The position numbers and the translations under genes are program-made. The notes under the pieces were generated by a model. It was not told the origin of the DNA and ran no database searches. It was given only the letters and a program-made list of their open reading frames with translations. A stretch of 64,000 bases of DNA from contig NZ_FCOE02000019.1 in NCBI RefSeq assembly GCF_001544915.2, positions 1 to 64,000 on the forward strand. Reading direction: 5' to 3'. Positions 38,918 to 47,745 of this stretch are shown in pieces (the first letter of the stretch is position 1; each line of letters begins with the position of its first letter). Source of the stretch: Caballeronia pedi (GTDB lineage Bacteria > Pseudomonadota > Gammaproteobacteria > Burkholderiales > Burkholderiaceae).

Positions 38918-40458
38918 GCGCCTGCTCCTGTCGTTGCCCACTGAATGACCGTTTCCGAATCCGCCTTGTCGCGCGCGATCTCGGTCACGATGCTGCCGCG
39001 ATACATCACCAGCACGCGATCCGACATGCCGAGCAACTCCGGCAGCTCCGAACTCACCATGACGACAGCCGCGCCCGCGCGCGCCATCGTCACCATGTGC
39101 GCGTAGATCTCGGACTTCGCGCCCACGTCGATGCCGCGCGTCGGTTCATCGAGCATGATGACGACAGGACTCGTCGCGGTCGCGCGGCCCAGAATCACCT
39201 TCTGCTGATTGCCGCCCGACAGCGTGCCCGTCATCTGCAACACCGACGAAGCACGCACGCCGAAGCGCGCGCTCGCTTCCTGCGCAAGTTTGCGCTTCTT
39301 CGCGCGGCTCACGAAACCGCCGCTCGCGAGCGCCTTCAGGCTCGACAGCGCGATGTTCTCCTCGATGTTCGCCTCCAGCACGAGCCCTTCGAGCTTGCGG
39401 TCCTCCGATGTATAGACGAGCCCGTGGCGCACGCCTTGCGTCGGCGAATGATTGCTGACCGTTCGGCCGCGCACGAGAATCTCGCCGCCCGTCACGGGCA
39501 ACGCGCCAAAGATCGTCTTCAGCAACTCCGTGCGCCCCGCGCCCGCGATGCCCGCAATCCCGACGATCTCGCCCGCGCGCACCGAAAAGCTCGCGTTGCG
39601 CAACAGCGGCGCGCTCGCGAGACCGCGCACTTCGAGCACGACAGGACCATACTCGCGCGGCTCCCACGGATAGAACGATTCGAGATTGCGCGCGACCATC
39701 GCCTGCACGAGATCGGCTTCGGTCCATTCGGCCATCGGACGCGCGCCGACAGTCGCGCCGTCGCGCATCACGACTGCGGAATCGGCAAGCTCGAACACCT
39801 CTTCCAGATGATGCGAGATGAAGATGATGCCCATGCCTTCCGCGCGTAGCCGCCGCACCACCGCATACAGATTGGCGATGTCGTGGCTTTGCAGCGCGGC
39901 GGTCGGCTCGTCCATCACGAGGATGCGCGCGTCGCGCGCGATCGCCTTCGCCACTTCGACGAGTTGACGTTTGTTCAACGGCAGATCGCCGAGCCGCATC
40001 CACGGCGGCACGTTGTCCAGGCCGACGCGTGCCAATGCCTCACGCGCCATGGTGTTGGCCTCACGCATGCGCACGAAGCCGTTGCGCGAAGGCATGCGGC
40101 CGAGGAACAGATTCTCCGCGACCGTCATGTCACTGATCAGCGACAGCTCCTGATAGATGACGGCGACGCCCGCATCGATCGCCGCGTTGGTGCCGCGCGC
40201 GAGCGGCATGCCGTCGATCTCGATCGTGCCTTCGTCGGGTTCATACGCGCCCGACAGCACCTTCACGAGCGACGACTTGCCCGCGCCGTTCTCGCCGACG
40301 ATCGCCATCACATGACGCGCGTGCAGGTCGAGGCTCACGCCGCGCAGCGCCTTCACGCCGGGAAAGCTCTTGACGATGCCCTGCATGCGCAACAGCGGCG
40401 CTTCGGCGTGCGTGGCCGTACGCGCCTGCGCTTCGGTTTCCACTTTCATGTCGTGCAT
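38914..40458 (-). CDS. Sugar ABC transporter ATPase, duplicated (RbsA/MglA type)
   Basis: The 514-residue protein contains two ATPase halves. The first has Walker A GENGAGKSS (about residue 55) and Walker B ILVMDEPTAAL. The second has the usual degenerate Walker A GIAGAGRTE with intact LSGGNQQK signature and VIMLDEPTRGIDVG. This asymmetry is normal for ribose/galactose/autoinducer-2 importers. A second Met at codon 4 is an alternative start. It couples with the permease by a four-base overlap and with the binding protein 49 bases upstream. Confidence 0.94.
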   Translation of the reverse strand: MHDMKVETEAQARTATHAEAPLLRMQGIVKSFPGVKALRGVSLDLHARHVMAIVGENGAGKSSLVKVLSGAYEPDEGTIEIDGMPLARGTNAAIDAGVAVIYQELSLISDMTVAENLFLGRMPSRNGFVRMREANTMAREALARVGLDNVPPWMRLGDLPLNKRQLVEVAKAIARDARILVMDEPTAALQSHDIANLYAVVRRLRAEGMGIIFISHHLEEVFELADSAVVMRDGATVGARPMAEWTEADLVQAMVARNLESFYPWEPREYGPVVLEVRGLASAPLLRNASFSVRAGEIVGIAGIAGAGRTELLKTIFGALPVTGGEILVRGRTVSNHSPTQGVRHGLVYTSEDRKLEGLVLEANIEENIALSSLKALASGGFVSRAKKRKLAQEASARFGVRASSVLQMTGTLSGGNQQKVILGRATATSPVVIMLDEPTRGIDVGAKSEIYAHMVTMARAGAAVVMVSSELPELLGMSDRVLVMYRGSIVTEIARDKADSETVIQWATTGAGA

Positions 40459-40507
40459 TCCGTATGCGGGCCGCGCGTTTCAGGAAACACGCGGCCGCCG
40501 GTTGCCC

Positions 40508-41620
40508 TTACTGCTTCACTTCCTCGGACCACAGGCCGTATTTCTTCACTTCATCCGAATCGATGTTCGACTTGTCGATGAGCATCGTCGGCCACGCGTA
40601 GTTCGCGGGCACGTCCTTCTTAGCGTTGTAGTCCGCGATGAACTGCAGCGACTTCGCCGCCATCTGGATCGGGTTCTGCGAGATCGTCGCGTCCTGCTTG
40701 CCCGCGCGGATCGCGGACAGCGCCTGCGCGGTGCCATCCGCGCCGATCACGAGAATATGCTCCTTGTCGCCGAGCGGCTTATAACGGCCCGCATTGTCGA
40801 TGGCCTTTTCCGCGCCCACGGTGTTGTCGTCGTTCGCGCCGAACACCGCATCGATCTGCGGATATTTCTGCAGGATGCTGGTCATCGCGTTGAGCGACTT
40901 CTCCTGATCGAACGCGCCTTCCTGACGAGCGACGACCTTGATGTTCGGATACTTCGCGATCTCTTCGCTGAAGCCCTTTTCCCGATCCGTCGCGGCCGTC
41001 GTGCCGACCAGACCGATCAGATCGACGACATTGCCTTTCTCTTCGCCATAGCGCTTCTTCAGTTGCTCGGCGATCCACTTCGCCCCTGTCTGCCCGAGCG
41101 CGACGTTATCCGATGCGACGAACGAGGTCACCTTGCCGCCGTCCGAGCCGCGATCGAGCGTGAAGACCGGGATGTTCATCGAGTTGGCCTTTTCGACAGC
41201 GGGAATAATCGCTTTCGAATCGATCGGATTGAGCACGAGCGCGGTCACGCCCTGACTCAGCAGATTGATCGCATCGTTGACCTGCTGCTGCGCGTCGCCG
41301 TTTGCGTTGGTCTGCACGAGCTCGAAGCCCTGATCTTTCGAACCGCGCTCGACGCCCGCCTTCAGGCCGACGAAGAATGCGTTGTTCAACGTAGCGATCG
41401 AGAAGCCGATCTTGGGCTTGCCGCCCGCTGCGGTGGCAGGCGCGCTCGCCGGTGCGCTGGCGGGCGCGCTCGCGCTCGCCGCCGAACTCGTGCTGCTCGT
41501 CGACGATGAGTTGTCGCTCTTCGAGCATCCGCTCAACGCGGCCGCTGCGCATAGCAACACCGCGCTTGTTGACTTTCCGAACATTCCCCAACTGTCGAAT
41601 CTTGTCGAGCTCCAGGCCAT
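40508..41620 (-). CDS. Ribose-type periplasmic sugar-binding lipoprotein
   Basis: The 370-residue product has a signal sequence ending in AALSGC, a probable lipoprotein site, then a Ser/Ala/Pro linker with repeated ASAP units, and then the type I periplasmic binding fold: KIGFSIATLNNAFFVGLKAGVERGSKDQGFEL, LVLNPIDSKAIIPAVEKANSMNIPVFTLDR and AVFGANDDNTVGAEKAI. This matches RbsB-like proteins for pentoses. Lipid anchoring is less common in Gram-negative sugar receptors and would tether it to the inner membrane. A GGAGA box precedes the ATG, 24 bases after the aldolase stop. Confidence 0.92.
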   Translation of the reverse strand: MAWSSTRFDSWGMFGKSTSAVLLCAAAALSGCSKSDNSSSTSSTSSAASASAPASAPASAPATAAGGKPKIGFSIATLNNAFFVGLKAGVERGSKDQGFELVQTNANGDAQQQVNDAINLLSQGVTALVLNPIDSKAIIPAVEKANSMNIPVFTLDRGSDGGKVTSFVASDNVALGQTGAKWIAEQLKKRYGEEKGNVVDLIGLVGTTAATDREKGFSEEIAKYPNIKVVARQEGAFDQEKSLNAMTSILQKYPQIDAVFGANDDNTVGAEKAIDNAGRYKPLGDKEHILVIGADGTAQALSAIRAGKQDATISQNPIQMAAKSLQFIADYNAKKDVPANYAWPTMLIDKSNIDSDEVKKYGLWSEEVKQ

Positions 41621-41644
41621 GACTGTCTCCGTTGTACGCGTTGT

Positions 41645-42310
41645 TCAAAGCGAATTTCGCCTGCCGTAAGTCTTGAACCTCTCCAGCACTTCATCCATCT
41701 GTTGATCGGAAAGCAAAGGCGGTGCGCCGATCTGCAGCGCAAGCAGATACTGCTTCGCAAGCACTTCCACTTCGTGCGCGAGCCACACGGCACGCGCGAG
41801 ATTTTCGCCAAGCGCGATCACGCCATGATGCGCGAGCAGACACGCGCGCCGATCGTCGAGCGCCGCGAGCGCATGATCGGATAACTGCTGACTGCCGAAG
41901 ACGGCATAGGGCGCGCAGCGTATCGACTTGCCGCCCGCCGCTGCGACCATGTAGTGCAGTGCGGGAATATCTCGACCGTGAATGGCGAGCGCGGTCGCAG
42001 CGATCGAATGGGTGTGCACGACCGCGTCGACATCGGCGCGAGCGCGCAGGATGTCGCGATGAATGCGCCATTCCGACGATGGCCGTTCCAGCCGCAAAAG
42101 CTCGGCGTCGTCGCTGATGTCGAGCGGCAGCCACACGATGTCCTTCTCGTCGAGTTCACGCGCGCTCGTGCCGCTCGGCGTGATGAGCAGGCCTTCCCGA
42201 TACCGCGCGCTCACGTTGCCCGATGTGCCCTGATTGATGCCGAGCCGCTCCATCTCGAGCGACGTCTCGACGATCGCGCGGCGCAGCGCGCCTTCATCTG
42301 CCGCGATCAT
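41645..42310 (-). CDS. Class II (AraD/FucA-type) sugar-phosphate aldolase
   Basis: The 221-residue zinc aldolase has NQGTSGNVSAR for phosphate binding near 25-35, SSEWRIHRDI with the catalytic Glu near 78, zinc ligands in VHTHS and a third in LLAHHGVIALG. L-fuculose-1-phosphate aldolases and the aldolases of the DHAP shunt and 5-deoxyribose disposal pathways belong here, cleaving a ketose 1-phosphate to DHAP plus an aldehyde. Its start overlaps the stop of the isomerase gene by four bases, tying it to the kinase and isomerase as the third step. Confidence 0.9.
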   Translation of the reverse strand: MIAADEGALRRAIVETSLEMERLGINQGTSGNVSARYREGLLITPSGTSARELDEKDIVWLPLDISDDAELLRLERPSSEWRIHRDILRARADVDAVVHTHSIAATALAIHGRDIPALHYMVAAAGGKSIRCAPYAVFGSQQLSDHALAALDDRRACLLAHHGVIALGENLARAVWLAHEVEVLAKQYLLALQIGAPPLLSDQQMDEVLERFKTYGRRNSL

Positions 42311-43374
42311 GCGGCGTTCCCCTCTGCGGCGAACAGGCTTCGCAACGAGCGCTCGAACGGCGCCCGCACGATGCCGCGCTCCGTGATGAAGCCGCTGACG
42401 AGCGCATGCGGCGTCACATCGAAGGCGGGATTGCGCGCTTTCATCGCCTCGGGCGCGATGCGCCGTCCGGCGAGATGCGTCACTTCTTCCGCGTTGCGCT
42501 CTTCTATTTCGATGCGCGCGCCGCCCGGCGTCTGCAGATCCAGCGTCGATGAAGGACAGGCGACATAGAACGGTATGCCGTAATGATGCGCGGCGATGGC
42601 GAGCCCGAGCGTGCCGATCTTGTTGGCGAAGTCGCCGTTCGCAGCGACGCGATCCGTCCCGACGATGACGACATCCACGAGCCCCTGCGACATGATCGAC
42701 GCAGCCGCGCTATCGATGATGAGCGTGACATCGACGCCCGCCTGCTGCAGTTCGAACGCCGTCAGACGCGCGCCTTGCAAAAGCGGCCGCGTTTCGTCGG
42801 CATAAACCCGGAACGCGATGCCCGCGCGATGCGCCGCATAGATCGGGGCGGTGGCGGTGCCGAGGCCGGTCGTCGCGAGCGCGCCCGCATTGCAGTGCGT
42901 GAGCACGCCGCAGCCTTCCGTGATGAGCGGCATGCCGTACTCGCCGATGCCTTCGCACAACGCGCGATCCTCTTCGTGTATCCGCGTGGCTTCGTCGACG
43001 AGCGCAGCGTAGAGCGTCGCGGCATCGCTGGCGTCGATATCGCGTGAATGACGCAGCATGCGCCGCACGCCCCAGCTCAGGTTGACCGCCGTGGGCCGCG
43101 CCGTTTCCAGATATTCTGCATGACGTACGAGTTCCGCACGAAACTGCGCGATGGGCAGCGCCGTCGATGCGCGCATCGCGATGCATAGCCCATACGCCGC
43201 CGCGACGCCGATCGCCGGCGCGCCACGCACGCGCAACTCGCGAATGGCGCGCCACACCGCTTGAACATCGGCGATGTTCTCCACCACGATCTCATGCGGC
43301 AAGCGCGTCTGATCGAGCAGGAGCAGGTCGCCGTCGCGCCATTCGATCGTCGGGGGAAGCGTGCGTGAAGCCAT
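42307..43374 (-). CDS. MtnA-like aldose-1-phosphate isomerase
   Basis: The 355-residue protein belongs to the eIF2B-related family with VRGAPAIGVAAAYG near 48-62, THCNAGALATTGLGTATAPI near 165 and GTDRVAANGDFANKIGTLGLA near 250. The known activity is conversion of 5-methylthioribose-1-phosphate to the ribulose isomer. Some members act on 5-deoxyribose-1-phosphate. The ATG at 43374 has AGGAG upstream, so the longer frame is rejected. It sits 11 bases after the kinase. The usual methionine salvage genes (mtnB, mtnC, mtnD) are absent here, so the product probably goes to the aldolase. Confidence 0.92.
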   Translation of the reverse strand: MASRTLPPTIEWRDGDLLLLDQTRLPHEIVVENIADVQAVWRAIRELRVRGAPAIGVAAAYGLCIAMRASTALPIAQFRAELVRHAEYLETARPTAVNLSWGVRRMLRHSRDIDASDAATLYAALVDEATRIHEEDRALCEGIGEYGMPLITEGCGVLTHCNAGALATTGLGTATAPIYAAHRAGIAFRVYADETRPLLQGARLTAFELQQAGVDVTLIIDSAAASIMSQGLVDVVIVGTDRVAANGDFANKIGTLGLAIAAHHYGIPFYVACPSSTLDLQTPGGARIEIEERNAEEVTHLAGRRIAPEAMKARNPAFDVTPHALVSGFITERGIVRAPFERSLRSLFAAEGNAA

Positions 43375-43385
43375 GAGGTCTCCTG

Positions 43386-44651
43386 TCACATCGTCGCGGT
43401 GTCGCGTTGAATGTCGCGCGCGAGCAGCGCCACCTGTTCGATATCGCCGAGCGACGCGCGCCCGACGAGCAAGGCTTCCGCGCATCGCAGACAACGCACT
43501 TCGATGCGGGCCCGGGCGTCGGCATCCGCGATGCGCGTGATCTCCGCGACCTTCGCCATGCCGACGATGCGGCGAATCATCTTGCAGCCCGCGAAACCCA
43601 GGGTATCGGCCAGCAAACGCCGCATGAAATGCGCGCGATACGCCGTGAGCGCGCCGCTTTCCGCCTCCCCGCCGATGAAGCGGCGCTTGCTGCGGTTTTC
43701 GTGGTCGCGCCACAGTTCGAGAAACTGCGTGCTGAAGCCGGTCCAGATGCGCATCATCTGTTCGAGCAGCCATTCCCGATACGCAACCGGATCGCGCCCG
43801 TCGATGCGGCCGTGCCAGTCGCGCGAAAAGTACGCGAGCAACAGGTTCGCGATCACCGCGCCGACATCGAAGCCCATCGGTCCATAGAACGCGAACTCCG
43901 GATCGATCACGAACGTCTCGTCTTCGTTGACCATGATCGAACCGGTATGCAGGTCGCCATGCAACAGCGTCTCGGCGTGATTCATGAAGGCCCACTTCAT
44001 GTCGGCCGCCGCGATGCGCAACGGCTCGCAGGTTCTGAGCCGTTCGATCGCCGCCTTCGGCAACGCGGGGCTATACACGTTCGATGGATGATCCTCGAAC
44101 GGAAACGTGAAAACGAGGTCTTCGGTGATCTTGCACAGTTCGGCATTGACCGCCACGCTCGCGGCCTGCTTCTTGATGTCGGGCGCGAGAAACAGATCGG
44201 AGCCGTAGAACAGCGTGTGCGCGAGATAAGTCGAAAGATGATCCGCGAGGCGCGGATAGGTCATGCCGTCGATCAGACCTTGCCGCAGGATGCGATGCGA
44301 CGCGAGGTGCTGCATCACCATCAGAAAGCGCTTGCTGTCGGCGTGATAGACCTTCGGCACATGTTGCGGGCACAGCGCGCCGAAGCGCCGCAGCGCGGCG
44401 ACTTCGTGTTCCATGCGCTGACACGAAAGCGGCCACGCCTTGCCGACGAGCCGCAGAAACGGCGGCGCCTGCTTGACCACGACACTGCGTTCGCGCGCCT
44501 TCGCATTGGTCACGAAGTACACGTAGTTCAGATTGCCGTCGCCGACTTCGGCGACTTCGAGATCGTCCGGGTTGCCCAGCAGCGCGCGCACGTCGGGCAC
44601 ACCGCCCAGATACGCGGCGAGTTCCTGCGCGGTGAAAGCTTCAAACTCCAT
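43386..44651 (-). CDS. MtnK-like 5-modified-ribose kinase
   Basis: The 421-residue aminoglycoside-phosphotransferase-fold kinase resembles 5-methylthioribose kinase: VGDGNLNYVYFV near 38-48, catalytic HGDLHTGSIMVNEDETFVIDPEFAFYGPMGFDVGA near 230-265, and ADTLGFAGCKMIRRIVG near 360. It would phosphorylate the C1 hydroxyl of a 5-substituted ribose. A GGAGGAG box precedes the ATG. It is the first enzyme gene after the GntR regulator (37 bases), with the isomerase and aldolase downstream, a kinase-isomerase-aldolase order also seen in 5-deoxyribose disposal clusters. Confidence 0.92.
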   Translation of the reverse strand: MEFEAFTAQELAAYLGGVPDVRALLGNPDDLEVAEVGDGNLNYVYFVTNAKARERSVVVKQAPPFLRLVGKAWPLSCQRMEHEVAALRRFGALCPQHVPKVYHADSKRFLMVMQHLASHRILRQGLIDGMTYPRLADHLSTYLAHTLFYGSDLFLAPDIKKQAASVAVNAELCKITEDLVFTFPFEDHPSNVYSPALPKAAIERLRTCEPLRIAAADMKWAFMNHAETLLHGDLHTGSIMVNEDETFVIDPEFAFYGPMGFDVGAVIANLLLAYFSRDWHGRIDGRDPVAYREWLLEQMMRIWTGFSTQFLELWRDHENRSKRRFIGGEAESGALTAYRAHFMRRLLADTLGFAGCKMIRRIVGMAKVAEITRIADADARARIEVRCLRCAEALLVGRASLGDIEQVALLARDIQRDTATM

Positions 44652-44688
44652 CGGTGTCTCCTCCGATGAGCGACGGCACGCATGTCTT

Positions 44689-45408
44689 TCAGCGACGTTT
44701 GCGCACCAGATCGAACTTGAAGATGCTCGTGTTGTAGTAGTCGTTGCTATAGCAAAGCGGCTCGCCGCTCTGATCGAAATCCACTTCGTCCAGCAGCAGA
44801 AACAGACCGAAGCCGTCGCCCAGTTCCGGCAGATCGCGCGGCGTGAGGATGGTCGGCTGTATCGACGTATGCGTATGCGACAAGCGACGCCCCGTACGCG
44901 CGAACATGCCGAAGAGCGATTCGCCCAGTTCGCCCTCGGCGGCGTCGAACACGCGCTGCGGAATCGTATCGATGCAATATGCGGCGATCGCGTCGTTCGC
45001 GCGCCGCACGCGCTCGATCCTCACGCAGGGCGCGCCGGGCTCGATGGCGAGCTTTTCCGCGAGGCTCTCCGAAGCCGCGACGTGCTCCATCTGCATGCGG
45101 CTCGTCGATGGCACCGCGCCCACGCTGCGAATCATGTCCGTCACCGACATCAGATCATCGAGTCCGCCATGCAGCGTCAGCGAAATTTGTCTGATGAAGG
45201 TGCCTTTGCCTTGCTGACGCGACAGCAAGCCATGCGAGATCATCTGCGCGACGGCTTCGCGCAAGCTGGACCGGCCGACGCCGAGCAACTCGCAAAGCTC
45301 TATTTCAGTGGGAATCTGGTCGCCGGGCTTGAGCTTGCGCTCACGGATCATGGTGAGGAGCGACTCCTGGATCTTGTCGCTCATCGATCGCTCGACGCTC
45401 AGGCGCAT
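44689..45408 (-). CDS. GntR-family regulator, HutC subfamily (UTRA domain)
   Basis: The 239-residue protein has an N-terminal winged helix (IPTEIELCELLGVGRSSLREAVAQMISHGLLSRQQGKGTFIR) and a C-terminal UTRA-type ligand domain, recognisable by its length and SYxxxxIP-like stretch AAYCIDTIPQRVF. The frame extends to 45444, but that start lies inside a perfect palindrome, so I use the ATG at 45408 with GAGAG upstream. As first gene of the sugar operon it is probably autoregulated, with a sugar phosphate or free sugar as inducer. Confidence 0.9.
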   Translation of the reverse strand: MRLSVERSMSDKIQESLLTMIRERKLKPGDQIPTEIELCELLGVGRSSLREAVAQMISHGLLSRQQGKGTFIRQISLTLHGGLDDLMSVTDMIRSVGAVPSTSRMQMEHVAASESLAEKLAIEPGAPCVRIERVRRANDAIAAYCIDTIPQRVFDAAEGELGESLFGMFARTGRRLSHTHTSIQPTILTPRDLPELGDGFGLFLLLDEVDFDQSGEPLCYSNDYYNTSIFKFDLVRKRR

Positions 45409-45435
45409 GAGGGTCTCTCGGATGACAGTCCCTGA

Positions 45436-45464
45436 AATATACATCAGACGTCTGATGTTTCTCT
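45436..45464 (-). promoter_or_regulatory. GntR operator palindrome and promoter of the sugar operon
   Basis: ACATCAGACGTCTGATGT at 45441-45458 is a perfect 18-bp palindrome. On the minus strand TATATT (complement of 45436-45441) directly follows it as a likely -10 box, so a bound repressor would sit in the promoter spacer. The -35 is weak (complement of about 45459-45464). The regulator's start codon is 28 bases downstream of the -10 box. Confidence 0.7.
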
Positions 45465-45523
45465 AAGGACTTTCCCGAAGCGTTTAATGCTTTACGGTGC
45501 GCGTTTTCGTTACGCGGATGCAG

Positions 45524-45560
45524 CAAGAAAACGCCCGTCACGCGCAATGCGACGGGCTTT
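45524..45560 (-). terminator. Terminator after the DJ-1/PfpI gene
   Basis: A stem of GCCCGTC (45533-45539) with GACGGGC (45551-45557) plus an inner pair is followed on the minus strand by a GTTTTCTT tail. It lies 23 bases past the stop of the DJ-1/PfpI gene and shields the GntR operon promoter from read-through. Confidence 0.68.
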
Positions 45561-45582
45561 GCAGTGCACGATTTTTTCGTTG

Positions 45583-46197
45583 TTACGCGAGTGTGGCCAC
45601 GTCGAGATACGGCGAAATATTTTTCATCGCGCGCTCGACGTAAGTCTCTTTCTCGCCGACCGGCGCGACGTAATGCATCGCGCTGCGCGCCGCTTCGACG
45701 CCTTCGAGCCGCGCGATCACCCACGCGGCGAGATATTGCGACGCGAGACAGCCGCCCGCCGTGGCTACGTTGCCATTCGCGACGAATGGTTGATCGAGCG
45801 TGCGCACGCCCGCTTCCTCGACCCACGGTTTCGTCGTCAGGTCCGTGCAGGCGGGAACGTCCTGAAGCAAACCGAGCTTCGCGAGAATGAGCGTGCCCGA
45901 GCATTGCGCGGCCAGCAACTGGCGTGCGGGATCGAGCCTGATGCGCGCCATCAATGCCGCATCGGCGACGACTTCGCGCGTCAGCATGCCGCTGCCGACG
46001 ATCACGGCGTCGGCGCTCGCGGCGTCTTCGAGCGTCGCTTGCGCCTTCAGCACGAGGCCGTTCATCGAACGCACTTCCGCCGATGGACACGCGATCGACA
46101 CCTTCCAGTCCGGCTTCTTCACGCGATTGAGAATGCCGAGCGCGATCAGCGAATCCAGTTCGTTGAAGCCCTCGAAGGTGAGAATGGCGATGTGCAT
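45583..46197 (-). CDS. DJ-1/PfpI-family protein
   Basis: The 204-residue class I glutamine-amidotransferase-like protein has nucleophile Cys99 in LLAAQCSGTLILA and the family N-terminus IAILTFEGFNELDSLIALGIL. Family members act as chaperones, glyoxalases, isonitrile hydratases or regulators' input domains. With no DNA-binding part this one is a stand-alone enzyme. A near-consensus AAGGAGG box precedes the ATG. It is divergent from a MocR-type regulator 99 bases away, which probably controls it. The substrate is not clear. Confidence 0.88.
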   Translation of the reverse strand: MHIAILTFEGFNELDSLIALGILNRVKKPDWKVSIACPSAEVRSMNGLVLKAQATLEDAASADAVIVGSGMLTREVVADAALMARIRLDPARQLLAAQCSGTLILAKLGLLQDVPACTDLTTKPWVEEAGVRTLDQPFVANGNVATAGGCLASQYLAAWVIARLEGVEAARSAMHYVAPVGEKETYVERAMKNISPYLDVATLA

Positions 46198-46254
46198 GAT
46201 GTCCTCCTTTCAGCGCATGAATCACATCTGCGCATGCTAGGGCCCGGAACGAAT

Positions 46255-46270
46255 ACAATCAAATCATTGT
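46255..46270. promoter_or_regulatory. Inverted repeat between divergent DJ-1 and MocR genes
   Basis: ACAAT - 6 bases - ATTGT lies in the 99-base spacer, close to the MocR start. It is a plausible operator for the divergent MocR regulator, although MocR sites vary and this is only a short match. Confidence 0.35.
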
Positions 46271-46296
46271 CATGGATACATCCGATACGCCCGCTC

Positions 46297-47634
46297 ATGC
46301 CGAAACCGCCGCGCTACAAACAGATCGTCGACCGATTCGTCGAGGATATCCGTTCCGGTCGACTCAAGCCGGGCACGCGCCTGCCGACGCATCGCGAGCT
46401 GGCCGCGCGCGAGGGACTCGGCATCGTGACCGCGACGCGCGTCTATGCGGAATTGAACGCGATGGGGCTCGTCAGCGGCGAAACGGGACGCGGCACCTTC
46501 GTGAAGGAAACGACGCTGGCGCGTGAACTCGGCATCGATCAGGTCGCCATCGCAGCGGATATGGTCGATCTCAACTTCAACTATCCCGCGCTGGCCGGTC
46601 AGGCGGAGCTGCTGCGCAATGCGTTGCGGCAGTTGTCATCGGCGGGCGATCTCGAAGCGCTGCTGCGCTATCAGCCGCATGGCGGACGCGCGCGCGACCG
46701 GGCGACGGTCGCGCGCCATCTGGTGCGCCGTGGGCTCGATGTGAGCGCGGATCGCGTGATGCTCGTCGATGGCGCGCAACACGGCCTCGCGACGACCGTA
46801 ATGGCGCTTCTGAAGCCCGGCGATGTGGTCGCCGTGGACACGCTGACCTATCCCGGCTTCAAGTTGCTGGCAGAGGCGCATCGGCTCGAACTCGCGCCTT
46901 TGCCGGCGTCGGGCGCGGGCCCCGATCCCGATGCGCTCGACGCGTTATGCAAGCGCCGCCGCGTGCGCGCGATCTACACGATGCCGACGCTGCACAATCC
47001 GCTCGGCTGGGTAATGACGGCGACGCGACGCAGGCAACTGGCGTCGATTGCGCGCAAGCATGGCCTCTTCATCATCGAGGATGCCGCGTACGCCTTTCTC
47101 GCCGACGATGCACCGCCGCCCATCGCCGCGATCGCGCCTGAGCTGACGGTATACGTGTCGGGCTTTTCGAAGAATGTCGCGACGGGATTGCGCGTCGGCT
47201 ATGTCGCCGCGCCGCTGGAATGGGTGCCGAAGATCGAGCGCGCGATCAGAGTGACGACGTGGAACACGCCTGGCGTGATGACAGCGATCGCGTGCGGCTG
47301 GCTCGAGGACGGCACGGTCGAGCGGCTCGAAGCGGAGAAGCGCGCGGATGCGTCGATGCGGCAGGTCATCGCGAGTCGCGCGTTGGGTCGCCTGAAACGC
47401 GTGGCGCACCCGGCGTCGTACTTCGTGTGGCTGCCGATGCCCGAGGAAGTCCGCGCGGACCGCATCGCGGCCGCGCTGATGGACGAGCGCATCTCTGTAT
47501 CGACGGCCGAGCCGTTTTGCACCGCGACGCATGTGCCGCATGCGTTGCGGCTGGCGTTGGGGTCGGTGGATGTGGGGACGTTGGGGGAAGCGTTGGGAAG
47601 GGTGGCGGAGGTGGTGGGGCGGTATGCGTATTGA
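46297..47634 (+). CDS. MocR-type (GntR/aminotransferase) regulator
   Basis: The 445-residue protein fuses a GntR winged helix (residues about 1-75: LPTHRELAAREGLGIVTATRVYAELNAMGLVSGETGRGTFV) to a fold-type I aminotransferase domain. The PLP lysine is in SGFSKNVATGLRVGY, and YTMPTLHNPLG and IIEDAAYAFL are family motifs. MocR proteins use PLP as effector and usually activate a divergently placed gene, here DJ-1/PfpI. The longer frame upstream of the ATG at 46297 covers the divergent gene and is not used. Confidence 0.92.
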   Translation: MPKPPRYKQIVDRFVEDIRSGRLKPGTRLPTHRELAAREGLGIVTATRVYAELNAMGLVSGETGRGTFVKETTLARELGIDQVAIAADMVDLNFNYPALAGQAELLRNALRQLSSAGDLEALLRYQPHGGRARDRATVARHLVRRGLDVSADRVMLVDGAQHGLATTVMALLKPGDVVAVDTLTYPGFKLLAEAHRLELAPLPASGAGPDPDALDALCKRRRVRAIYTMPTLHNPLGWVMTATRRRQLASIARKHGLFIIEDAAYAFLADDAPPPIAAIAPELTVYVSGFSKNVATGLRVGYVAAPLEWVPKIERAIRVTTWNTPGVMTAIACGWLEDGTVERLEAEKRADASMRQVIASRALGRLKRVAHPASYFVWLPMPEEVRADRIAAALMDERISVSTAEPFCTATHVPHALRLALGSVDVGTLGEALGRVAEVVGRYAY

Positions 47635-47745
47635 GTGAGCGTGAAATCGATCCCGCGCAAACGATTGCCCCCGCATTTGTGTTCCAATTGACTCCATCAT
47701 CGGTCGCACCACCCACCCTCGCGATCGATCAATTGGAAATGGCCC

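Noticed and set aside
42307..44651. Calling the kinase and isomerase a standard methionine salvage pathway
   Set aside because: The later salvage genes (dehydratase, enolase-phosphatase, dioxygenase) are absent, while an aldolase and a sugar importer are present.
45409..45444. Longer GntR start at 45444
   Set aside because: It would place the start codon inside the palindromic operator and over the -10 box.
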